A stretch of 38,610 nt of DNA, taken from Paludibacteraceae bacterium. Lineage in GTDB: Bacteria > Bacteroidota > Bacteroidia > Bacteroidales > Paludibacteraceae. The stretch spans positions 1-38,610 of the forward strand of contig JAQUTW010000021.1 in the NCBI GenBank assembly GCA_028694215.1, read 5' to 3'. The notes below the pieces were generated by a model. It was not told the origin of the DNA. It made no database searches and worked only from the letters and a program-made list of their open reading frames with translations. Position 1 is the first letter of the stretch, and each line of letters starts with the position of its first letter. Positions 17,030 through 28,100 of the stretch are shown here, piece after piece. A program made the translations under genes and the position numbers.

Positions 17030-18253
17030 TCAATTATTAACTTTCACGACTTCGTTGCCACAGCAAACGAGCAACAGCTGATGTTTGTCAACATCAAACG
17101 AGGCAATCGGTTGTTGCATCTCTATAGAAGATATAAGAGTTCCCGTTACGCTGTAAACCTTTACCTGTTCACCAACAGGAGCCATTATTGTCAGTGTTCC
17201 ATTTTCCGAAAAGCAACGCAATGTATTTTCTTTGGCAATTTCGACATTATCGGTAGCAGTGTCGGTAAGTTTATAGGCAGCCATACCGTTAAGCGGGCTA
17301 TACTCGTAAATATATACGCCATCGGCTTTTACAACCGCCTGAAAGGTTACTATATTATAGGCTCTGGCATCAACACCCAAATATTCGGATTGTGTATAAA
17401 CGATAGTGGCATTTTTTTCATCGGTAACATCATAAATTTTAAACGATCCGGCTAACAAATAGTCGGTCAAAGACGGTGTCCAACCCTGTACCAGATAGAC
17501 ACGATTTTTATAGGTAAAAACGGTTCCTCCGGGTTGTGTTGGATACACGGCACCGTCCAAAGGAATATTTTTGGTAATAATACGGGTGAGATCGGTAAAA
17601 ACATAATCGCCATGATTCATATCAACATAAGTGGAAAAAGCCAAATTTGCAGTAATGATTACTTTGTCTTTAGTAACGGGCATAACAGATGTTTCACGCG
17701 TTTGATACGACGAATGCAAATCGGTAATGGTAACCGTTTTTATGGCAGTTACAATGCCACCGAAAACCGTATAACGTCGAATCTGTTTTGCGGCAGCCAC
17801 AAAGGTAAACACATACATAGAATCGGTGGCATCACTGTATAAAGCAGGAAATGCCAATTTTGATGTAGCTCCCAGCGAAACGGATGTAAACGTATTGTTT
17901 GCCTGACGAATAGAAAGATTAAAATATGTAGCACCTTCAGGGCCTGTGGTACATATATGTCCGGCTTTGTCGGCGAGTACCATATTATCGCCCGACGGCG
18001 ATGTAAATGAGGTAAGATAATCGCCATTGGCAGCACTGTAACAATAAATTTGTGCAGGATTATTATCTGCCAAAAAGATGGTATCGTTCGCTACAGCTAT
18101 GGTTTTCTGCGTAGTAGAAATATCTATTTTTACATTGGCAGCAGCATTATTCTGTGCACGACTGCGTTCCCACATTTTGGTAACGGTAATTTCGGAAAAA
18201 CCGTTGCTTATAAATAAAAAGCACAAAATAATACCGGTAACTGTTTTCTTCAT
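17030..18253 (-). CDS. Secreted protein, probable T9SS cargo with propeller-like body
   Basis: The protein has 407 residues. Residues 1-20 form a Sec signal peptide (MKKTVTGIILCFLFISNGFS). The body is a series of beta-rich segments such as TIAVANDTIFLADNNPAQIYCYSAANGDYL and DSMYVFTFVAAAKQIRRYTV, suggesting a beta-propeller of the WD40/quinoprotein sort; no catalytic residues are recognised. The last ~60 residues (GTLTIMAPVGEQVKVYSVTGTLISSIEM... to VVKVNN) resemble a type A T9SS C-terminal sorting domain, but the usual GxYIVKV strand is altered to QLLLVCCGNEVVKV. If functional, the protein would cross the outer membrane through the Por/T9SS channel. It lies downstream of the giant cargo gene and the small membrane protein gene, with one mosaic repeat copy in between. 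Confidence 0.7.
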   Translation of the reverse strand: MKKTVTGIILCFLFISNGFSEITVTKMWERSRAQNNAAANVKIDISTTQKTIAVANDTIFLADNNPAQIYCYSAANGDYLTSFTSPSGDNMVLADKAGHICTTGPEGATYFNLSIRQANNTFTSVSLGATSKLAFPALYSDATDSMYVFTFVAAAKQIRRYTVFGGIVTAIKTVTITDLHSSYQTRETSVMPVTKDKVIITANLAFSTYVDMNHGDYVFTDLTRIITKNIPLDGAVYPTQPGGTVFTYKNRVYLVQGWTPSLTDYLLAGSFKIYDVTDEKNATIVYTQSEYLGVDARAYNIVTFQAVVKADGVYIYEYSPLNGMAAYKLTDTATDNVEIAKENTLRCFSENGTLTIMAPVGEQVKVYSVTGTLISSIEMQQPIASFDVDKHQLLLVCCGNEVVKVNN

Positions 18254-18260
18254 ACTTGAA

Positions 18261-18410
18261 TGATTGACTAACTGGTGAATTGTTTAGTGTGTAATCTGTA
18301 GTGTGTAGTGTTTAGTGTTGATTCAATCTGTAAATCTGTAAATCCGTAAATGATTGACTAATTGATGAATCGATGAACTGACTAATCATTAATTCGTTAA
18401 TAACTAATTG
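18261..18410 (+). repeat. Mosaic intergenic repeat, copy R1
   Basis: This is a full copy in the order A-B-C-D. A: TGACTAACTGGTGAAT words. B: 7-bp TTTAGTG/TGTAGTG words (about 18281-18320). C: 8-bp AATCTGTA words (about 18326-18350). D: TGACTAATTGATGAATCG then ATTCGTTAATAACTAATTG. Its right end runs into the stop codon of the 231-residue protein gene. It lacks any long frame. Confidence 0.85.
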
Positions 18411-19106
18411 TTAATTGTTGTTTTTTGATTTTTTGAACTTTACGACTCCATAACCGGTTGCACAGAGGCATAAAAATGCCATTCCGGTACCAACAGGAGC
18501 TTCCGGATCGGGAAATGGTTCGCTCGGGTCGCCCGGCAAACGATACAAAGTTGTCGTATTGACAGGGGCATCAGAAAACGGTTCTGCCAGTTGATGATCC
18601 GATGTAACGTTGTCTGTTGAAGTTGTCAACGAACCATTAGTTGCAACAACAGAAGTTATATTAGTTGCCATAGAAGTTACCACTGATGACGCATTTACAA
18701 CCCCGCTATTCAAAGAAATAAGTTTACCGGGGCGAAGGGTTGTCGTTACAACAGGGTTTGCCACAGAAGCATTAGAATACGAAGAGACAGTGTTACTACC
18801 GCTAAATGACGTACCAAACGTTGAACGAGACGGTTCCAAAGTACTGCTCGATATTGGTTGATAACCGGTTGTTGAAGTAATCGCCGTCTTTGTTTCTATT
18901 GCTGTTTTATAAGAAACCGTATTCTCTATATTTCTGCCACTGTTCGAAAAACCGGAATGTGCATGACTCATGGCATTCGGTTGCAGGTAATTAATTGAGG
19001 GTCCCGCCGTTTTCTCCTCTACTCCCGAAAATGCAAAAAATACACATCCGGCAGCCACTAACAAACCACAAACCATCAGGATCCTATTCGTTGATAAATT
19101 TTTCAT
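18411..19106 (-). CDS. Ser/Thr-rich membrane-anchored protein of unknown function
   Basis: I do not recognise a family for this 231-residue protein. Residues about 9-28 are a hydrophobic signal or anchor segment (ILMVCGLLVAAGCVFFAFSG). Residues 30-180 are rich in Ser, Thr, Asn and Val with no evident fold. Near residues 185-205 is a Pro/Asp/Glu-rich strip (LPGDPSEPFPDPEAP). It ends with PVGTGMAFLCLCATGYGVV, a hydrophobic segment, followed by the basic tail KFKKSKNNN. A PxG motif, a membrane helix and a basic tail together resemble C-terminal anchor or sorting signals. It lies 78 nt after the giant cargo gene and is probably co-transcribed; a surface-display or stalk role is only a guess. Confidence 0.6.
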   Translation of the reverse strand: MKNLSTNRILMVCGLLVAAGCVFFAFSGVEEKTAGPSINYLQPNAMSHAHSGFSNSGRNIENTVSYKTAIETKTAITSTTGYQPISSSTLEPSRSTFGTSFSGSNTVSSYSNASVANPVVTTTLRPGKLISLNSGVVNASSVVTSMATNITSVVATNGSLTTSTDNVTSDHQLAEPFSDAPVNTTTLYRLPGDPSEPFPDPEAPVGTGMAFLCLCATGYGVVKFKKSKNNN

Positions 19107-19128
19107 TTGATTTTCTATTTTGAATTAT

Positions 19129-19170
19129 TATAATTTGGTGAAACGGGGAGATCCCGTTTCCCAAATTATA
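19129..19170 (-). other. Long intercistronic hairpin
   Basis: Two nested perfect arms, TATAATTTGG/CCAAATTATA (19129-19138, 19161-19170) and AAACGGG/CCCGTTT (19141-19147, 19153-19159), form a 17-bp stem with a small internal loop. No T-run follows on the minus strand, so it is not a standard terminator. It lies 14 nt after the stop of the giant gene and before the small membrane protein gene, where it may protect or tune the transcript. Confidence 0.7.
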
Positions 19171-19184
19171 ATCTGTTTATTTGT

Positions 19185-22100
19185 TTATTGTGTTACAACT
19201 TTTAAAATGTATTGATTTTGTGGTGTTGTGATAGAAACTGCATAAACGCCATCGCTGCGCAATGTAAATGTTTCTACATGATTACCTGTCAGGGTGCGTA
19301 CTTCAATGGCACGTCCCACTGCATCAAGAATTACCAATTGTCCTTCGGCAGGCACCTGCTCGATACGCATTTCGTGACCTTTTATCCAAGCATAAGGCAC
19401 CAAACCTTCGGTTACTGTTTCCGCCACCGGTGTAATAACCGTAGCAGAACGCTGTATGCTGATGGCAAACTCTTTATTTTCTGCCATACGTGCAATGTCC
19501 GTATTGCTATAATCATTCAACAGTAAGTCGGCAACCACTGAACCTTTGCGCAACAAATAGACATGTTCCAAATCGGTCAAATCACTTCTGCTGCGGTCGA
19601 TGCTGAACTTATACGGTGCATATTTTGTCGGCATATAGAAACCCAACGGCATCTGTTTTTTGGCCTCGCTGTAAGGTACCGCATTGTATGCCAACGGATT
19701 GTTATCCTCATCGAACGAATAGAAATACGGCAATTTTGCCCATGTGCCTTTCCATTTCAGCAAGTCGGAACCAATTTCGTAACCGGTAATATAATCATCG
19801 TTCAAAATAAATGTGGTACGATCGGTTTCTGCTCCAACAGTCAAGTTCAATGCTATCGTATTGGTTTGGTCAACAGTTGTTGATTTCACACCTGCAGCCA
19901 CAATCGGTGCCTGTTTGCGACTAGTGGTTGCAAAGGTCAAAGAACCGGTGGCCTGTGCCTGTACAAAGAACGATATAAACGGACTCAACTTCGTTTCGGA
20001 AGCTCTTGCCTGCGTATAACCCACATTGTTTGCATTAGGAACGGTAACATAAATATGTTCGGTATCCAAACGATTCCAAGCTGAATTGCCGGTTTGATAA
20101 TAGCCACCCAATTCTACTGTTCCGTTGTTCACTCCATCATTTCCGGAAGCGGCACTTGTAAAATGAGCTATATAAGGATTACCTACAAGGTTCCAGCCGA
20201 CATTATTATAACCCAATGTTCCCGCTACCGCTTCTTCGTTACCATACATCGTTACGTCCAACGTTTTTGCCGTAGTGTTTTCAGTAAAGGTAGCCTCGGT
20301 AACCAACGGGAAACGAACAAACTTCTTAATATCCGATGAAATAGCCAAAACATAACCACGACCGGCTTCCAGCGTTGCATCAGCAGCAACAAGCTTCCAG
20401 TTGCTTTCCAAACCGTGATTTTCGATACGCGACAATCCGTCATAATATTTAATAGCCCATGAGGTACCGTAAACGCCAAGCGTTTTACCGTTCATTTCGG
20501 TTATTTTGCTCACTGCACAACTGTATGGCAAAGCAAAGAAATAATACTTCGTATTGTCAATACGCTTATCGTGATAAATACGCGCCTGTTGCATCTTCAA
20601 ATTACCCTGAATATAAGCCGATCCAACCGAATCACCTTCTGCTCGAATATGCAGATTCTGAATAGCATAATTCAAATTGCCGGGGACGACCAAACGTCCG
20701 CCTTTGTAAACATATACGGTACGAACAGAATCTCGGTCGTCGGCATCGCTTGATTTGGTCAATATACCCTTATTAAGAATAACCACATCGCACGTACTAC
20801 ACGTATCTTTCGACAATTCAATGAAACGGCCATCTTTGGTAGTGATAGAATCGTTCGTTTTTACAATAATCGGTACCTTGTATTGTGTACTCATGACTTC
20901 CACCGTATCCAAAGCCGCCAATATAGCGGCATCATCTACCGGATCTAAGTTTTTTACCTGCGCTTTCGATAATTCCACCGGCGGATTAACCAACATATTA
21001 TAATAACGCTCCACAGAAATCTTCAAATTATAACAACGTAACGAATCTTGGAATGTTACGGTTGGATTCAAGAATGAACCTACCCAATCACCAGGACGTC
21101 CAGAAGCCGCCGTGAAGGTTACCAAATTATCGTCAATACGTTCAAATGAAGCATAGTAACCATCGTAATTAAACGTAGAAACTTGACCAAAATGAAGACA
21201 CGTAATTTCTTGTTCTGTCAATTCTCCAACACCATTTTTAGGAACAAAAAGCCCTTCCCATTCCGTGCACAATGTGGCAAAATCTTCTGTATTTTGTTCA
21301 AGGGCATTCAAACCATCCACCACGGTATTTTTACGAATTAACAAGTGACGGTTAGTGGACAATGGAGCAGCTTCCTTGGTTAAATAATTGGTACCATCCA
21401 TACATACCCAACCTGGGTCGTCCATACCAGTAAGTGCACCTGAAGCTTTCACTTGTCGGCCAATAACAGAGTCACCTTGAGCCGTACTATGAAGCGCTCC
21501 GATAACATCAATAAATTCCCAGGTACCATCAACGGCTTTACGTTGCAAGCCATATACCCTATCACCACCAGTTTGAATAGAAGCATTAGTATTACCATTC
21601 TTTCCGTTAATAAATAAATTTCGAGTAGCATCATTAAACACTGTTTCTGCTGTTTTATCACTCACAGGATACCAACCTTCATGTTCCCAACCAACACTAC
21701 CTGCAATACAAGAAACAGTTGTTGCGTCAGCACCTGTAGCTGAAAAGAGAATAATCTCTTTACCAGGAGCGATATACTGCAAAGTATCTAAGGCAATAAT
21801 TTCCGTAGGGTTCCAAAGAGCGGCTTTTTTGGGCTCTGGTAAATTTCCAGCTTTGTGCCCACCAATACGGATACCTCTTAATGAGATAGTATCATTCGTA
21901 CCATTGTACAAACCTAACAATTTCACAGTTTGAGCTGCCTCAAAGTATTTTGAGAAGAATAGGTCATTAGCTTGACGACCATCTCCTTGATGTTCAACCT
22001 CTTGCGATAATACGATATTAGGTGTTCCTTCCAAATCGGTATGCAGTGTAAAACCACTCGCATCAGGGTTCACTTCTACAATGTCTATTCCCGGAACATT

Positions 22101-25100
22101 ACCAACCAGCGTTACACGTACGGTTTTGGTTTCACATGCACTGGTATAGCTGAAATCCAAATAAGTAATAGAAGTTTCGGCTTTGGTTGGTTTGTACTTA
22201 ACGGTAACCGTGGCACCACCGGAAGCTGAAAGTGTGATAGGTGAAGTCGGCGAAACCACAGTGAAAGCCGAAGCCCCTGTTAAAGTATAACTTACCTGAG
22301 CACTGTTCATGTTGCTTCCCGTAAGCGTTATGGTTGTAGAGGTGCTGTCGCGATTGGCTTCTGCCACCGTTTCCCACAATGTAGGCGATACCGTCAGAAC
22401 AGGTGCATCGGTAGGTATTTTGGTGGTAATTGTTTTAACGGCTGCATCGCAATTGCCTGTAGCTCCACGATAACTATAGGTAGAACCTTGATAGAGACGC
22501 GTAGAACCAATGGTAAACGTTTTAACGCCTTGCGGCAAATCGCGGTATTTACCACCCTTGGCTGTTCCGTTTTTACAATAAATAGAATCGAACGGGAACA
22601 CACCACAACCACCTTCCGGCTCGGAAGTTTCATTATTCCATACATATACGGTATCGGTAGCACCGAAGTCCGTTGTACTTGTAATGGTAATGGTATTGGT
22701 GGTGCTTGTAGCCGACAAAACGGGAGCCGTACAGGTGGTTCCTGTCAAAGGTATTTCGCACGATGCCGTACCGGCGGTATTATCGGCAAAGAATTGCAAT
22801 GTAGCAGTAGCCGTAAGCGTAGATACCGGCGTATAAGTCAAAACAAATACCGAATCAGCCACCCCGCCTTCGAGATACGTCTGCTGCCAATTGAGGCTGA
22901 ATGAACTTTTGCCCGTACCGGTCAAAGTCCAGTAAAGTTTCGTACCGCTATCGTCTATATTGGTAGCGTATGCTGTATAAGACTGACTATCCGAACCACC
23001 AACAGGTGCACTCATGGCTATTGCCGGAGTACCCATAGCACAAACTTCAGAAACACTTACTTCGGGATCACACTTCGGTACACTATAAAAAGTAGTAGTA
23101 CCAGTTGGAATGTTCAATACCATATTATAACAATATGCAGAGCTAGCAGAGGCTTTTATAGATAAAGTAATATCACCAGACCCCGTATTTACCGCCCCTC
23201 TATTACCATCAAAATAAGTATAGTCAGCCGCAGTAGTTGTTGGCGTCAAAGTATTATCAGATGTTTCTACACCACCAACTACTAATTTAACGGTATTATA
23301 AGAACCGTCATTTGAACGCCTCAAGTTTAGACTGACTGAATTAACCGTTGTATTTAAACCTGTAACAGTTAATGTCATGGTTTTGTCAGCTGTAATCTGA
23401 CTACCACTATTATAAGTATTGTTGAATGTATAGGTCACTCCACTAGGCAAAGCTGGACTTACGGTTGCCGTAGTTTGACCTGTACCAGTAAATGTATATG
23501 TGCCTACCTCAGATCCGCCACCTTCTGTTATTTTCCATAAGGCATAGAGTGTTGCATTGGCAGAAATTGTATAAGGGAAGGTTACTAACGTTGGCGAAGT
23601 GGTAGTACCTTGAGCAACGGTTTCAGTAGTGGTCCAGCCCACAAATACGGCTTCAGAACAAGCCGTTGTCAATGGATTTGATTCGAGACCATAATCGGCA
23701 TAATTAGCGTTCGGTTCAGTAGCTTTACGATCGTTCTCGGCAGCTGTTGAATAGACAGTTTTTGTGAGAATTGGAGCACCTTCATTCACAAAGGTAAGTG
23801 TGTAGGTAGGTGCAGCCGAATATTGTGCCACCAATGTGACATCAGCTGTTGGTGTATATGAATCACCGGCTCCACCAACGCGTGTAGTGCCATCGTACCA
23901 ACCGGCAAATACATACGCCAACGTGTTTGGAGTCACCGCAGGCAACGTTGTACTAGTTCCATTAGTACAACCCGACACCCAAACATTAGGTGTACCAGTG
24001 CCTGCGCCATATTGGTAATTAACCGTGTGAGCCACACCAGGATAAGTAGTTACGCTAGCTATTGGAGAGGAGCAAATAGTAGTAGCCGCATTAGGATCAC
24101 CAATGGCTTCTACAGTAAATACATAGTTTAAACAGTTAGTAAGACCTGTAATAGTTTGCGAATAACTTGCAGCACCAGTTGCTGCCACAGGAACTACAGT
24201 TGGATCGTCTGGCGAAGAAGCTAATTTATAAGTCAATTCGTAAGCTGTAGCTTTTTCAACACCACCATCTTTTACCGAAGGCCATGAAACGGTAACACTT
24301 TCGTCGGCACTACTTGTTGTAACGGTAGGTTTTACCAAGTTAATATCACAACAAGCTGGTGACAAGGTGTAAGTGCCACTACCAATAACCACAGAAACAT
24401 TGTCTAAATAAAAACGGTTATTGGATGTGGTGACTGCAGCAAATGTAATACTAGTAGCTGTACCACCACCATTAAGCGCAATAGTGTGCGTTGTTTTGGT
24501 AGATGAAGTTGTATAAGTGGCTGTATTAGAAGTACTAGATTTAGCCGACGATGCTGTAGTAATAGTACCATTGTTAATAGTAACCACTACATCTTTATTA
24601 GCATCGGTACCATATAACTGCAAATCAAACGTCAATGTACCAGCTCCTGTTAATTCCGACATTAAAACCGTGGTAGCAATACCTTTAACACTACTAGTAC
24701 CTAATCTAAACTGACTATTATTGGGGGATGCATCAACATACACTTTTGTAAGTGCCTGCCAATTGTCACGACTTACTACTCCCTGAGTATTGGCAGTATT
24801 TAAGTCCGCAAAATCGTCACTAAAAATAGTAGAACTACCTCCTCCTTGAGTATATACGGCATAATAAGTGGTACTACCCGTCAAGGTTAAGTTAGCACCT
24901 GTAGTACCCACAATATCACCTGCTGAAATAGCAGTTAAATTGTTAGTTGTCCAGCCAGAGAATGTCCAACCTGTACAAGCGTCTCTTGTTGGAGCAGGCA
25001 ATGTTTGAATAGAACCCGAATAATAGGTATTCCATACCGTAAAGGTTCCATCCCAATCGAGGAACGTTACCGTAACTGGCGTACATGATACGGTAGCACT

Positions 25101-28100
25101 TACAGCCAATGTACGTGTGGTAGCATCAGTACTTGTTAAGCTTACATTACCAGAAATAGGATTGGTAGAACCTGCTGGAGGATTTGCCTTAATATATAAG
25201 GTACCCGAAGCCGTTCCGCCCGATTGTGTAAAGGTAGCAGAAGGACCATACGTTGAGTTATCGCTCGAAACCAAGAAATTAGTTGGAGCAGTAGCCGTCA
25301 TATTAGCTGTTAAGTTATAACCTGACACACTTACCGATTTAGCAGCGCTAGCTTCACCGCAATTAGCTGTGAAAGTCAAAGGCGTTACGTCTACAATGGT
25401 AACAACAGGTGTAGCTAATACGGTAATAGTAGTTTTACCTACTTTTGCACAATTTTGTGTATAAGCTATGCTCACCTCGTACTCACCAACACCTGTGGTT
25501 GAGAAATCGATGTTTGTTCCATTTATTGTAACGGAAGCAGTGCCTGTACCACTCAGACGTGTAACCGAAGGTGTACCCCAAGTACCAGCTCCTCCACCCA
25601 ATTGTGAGAAAGCAATAGTAGTAGTAGCATTACCTGACGCTGGCATATTGATAGACGAAGGTGTAGGCGTTAGCGTAACCACGGCAGCATCGGCACAAGC
25701 TAATGTACACGTAGCTGTAGTAGAATAAGTTACCGAAGCTTGACGTTTATAAAGATATGCATTATATGTTGATGTTCCTGATTTAGCAAAGAAATAATTA
25801 CCACTCGCATTAATATAGCCCAACAATTCATACAAAGATGACGTAAAATAAAATTTTCCGGAACTAACTCTCAAGGTATAGTTGGACGAAGTAGTTTCCA
25901 AAACTAAATTTGAACCAGAAATATTGGCATATTTATTTACTGCTTCATTTTTAATAGTATAATTACCACCCGATTTCTGAATTTTCCAAATAATAGAATT
26001 ATCGGTAGTAGTTATAATATCAGATGAAGGCGTAACTTCTGTAGCAGTTAACTGTCCTGTGGCATATACTGTATTTGTCATCGCTATAGTAGTTGAATTA
26101 AAATTATAACAAACAATATAATCGCCATCTGTAACTTCATCTGCAGTTGTTATTTTTTTGTAATTATTTGATACTGTTCCTTCTGACCATACGCCATACA
26201 AGGTTACATCGCCTGTTGGGGTGTAGTTGGCACCTTCGGCATATTCTACCGAAGTGGCTTCAGAGTTGGTGCTCCAACCGGCAAAATCTTTGCCCTGTTC
26301 GCACACAAGTAGGTTGCGGTCAACAGTAGGCAATGTGGTACTACTGCCACAAGCCACCGATGCAGCAGCAATATCAAGACCTGCCAAACCTGTAGAAAAA
26401 GTCACGGTTCTGTTTGGTGTAGCCGTTGCCGTGATGGTAATGACAATGTTACCCGTAAAAGCCACAGGGTCACTACCGGGCCTCAACAATAATTCTCCGG
26501 TAGATGCATCCCACATATAATCATAATCAGCTGTCAAAGCTGTTCCGCCCATGGTTACCGTAATATCTGTCGGCAATGTGTAACATGCATCGGCAGTAAC
26601 AGTAGCGGTAATCGCAGTTGTTTCAAAATTTACATTAGCAGGAATACCCGTAGCCGTACAGCCTGTTAAATTTGAGGTTACCGTACGCGAAATGATGCTC
26701 CACTGTGCATAGAGTGTCATGGGTTGGTAAACGGTGGTAGCACCATTGGCGTAAACCGTGCCGGTGCCGTCGCTTGCCGTGTTCCAACCTGTGAAGGTGT
26801 AGCCTGTACGTGTAAACGAGTTGCTTGTGAGTGTAACGTCAGCACCTGTTGTTCCTGTCTGTGCAGTCATGGTTCCCGTACCGCCGTTGGCGTTGTAGGT
26901 GATGGTAGAAGAGGCTTCGCTTACGGTAATAGTTATGGTAGCCGTGCCGCCACACGTTGCTCCGTTGAGTGCTTGTGTGGCAGTAATAGTCCATGTGCCG
27001 GTAGCATCAGCCGTAAAATCGCCGGTGGACTCATCAAGCAAAGCATGGTTTTCATCGCCCGAAGTAATGGCATACGTTACAGCGCCACTATTACCCGTAC
27101 CGGAAGCTACGCCAATGGTCGTTTCTGCGTCGCCTCCCGACAATATCAGTGATGTACCTTCACTTGAAGTTAATGCCAACGCCGTAGTAGGTGCTGTACA
27201 ACAATTAGGATTTGAATTATAAGTAGTAGTTCCAGAACCATAAGTCACTGTTACAGAAGCAATATAGGCAGCTCCGTTTGAATAAATATAGAAAGAGGTT
27301 GGAGCACCTGTAACAGTAATTGTAGCGCTTCCATTAGCAGCAGGAATTGTGCCTTCACCCAAATCACCAGAAGTAGGTTCTGCCGTTGCATTGCTAGAGC
27401 GAAGATAAAATCTACGACCAGAAGCAGTACCGTTATTAGTATTAATAGTTACAGACGTAATGCCACCAGCAAAAGTTGGGGACCCAAAATAATAATTTGA
27501 AGAGTTTTTATTAATCTGTATAAAACCAGTTGCAATGTTCCGAATAGCCTTACCACCCCATGTACCAGAAGCACTACTAACCGTGATATTTGCATAAGAA
27601 CCATTTGCTGTGCCATCTTTAATTTCGGCATTAGTCAAAGTAGCATCAGTACTACCACCTGTGGTTTTTGAATAAACCGCATATAACGTTACATCAGCCG
27701 AAGGATAATAAGTATCACCCGACGTAAGTAATGTTGGAGCCGTCGTAGTTTCGGTTTGTGAAGCAGTAGCCCAACCTGCAAAAACCCATGCAGGAGATTC
27801 TGCAGCACAACCACCACTTGGTGACGCAGGAGGTAAAGTTACGCCTTCGCCAGCTGAAGCTTCGGTAAGAGATGCTGTGCCACATGAACCTGTTCCTGCA
27901 TTAAAATAAACTGTATAAGGAGTAGCAGGAGCCGCAACTTCATATGTAACCTCCACTGCTACACGTAACTGAGTATTGGATGTATTAGCATTCCTGAACT
28001 TCAGTGAAGAAGTCGCCGACAACCCTGTTACTGCCATAGTTGTAGAACTCCAAGTCCCCGACACATCAGCACCTCCATCAATATTATATTTTACCGCAGG

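Noticed and set aside
23836-27222. Small plus-strand frames inside the giant gene, Val/Pro/Ala-rich
   Set aside because: They are antisense shadows of the Thr/Ser/Gly-rich repeats and lack start-site context or known motifs.
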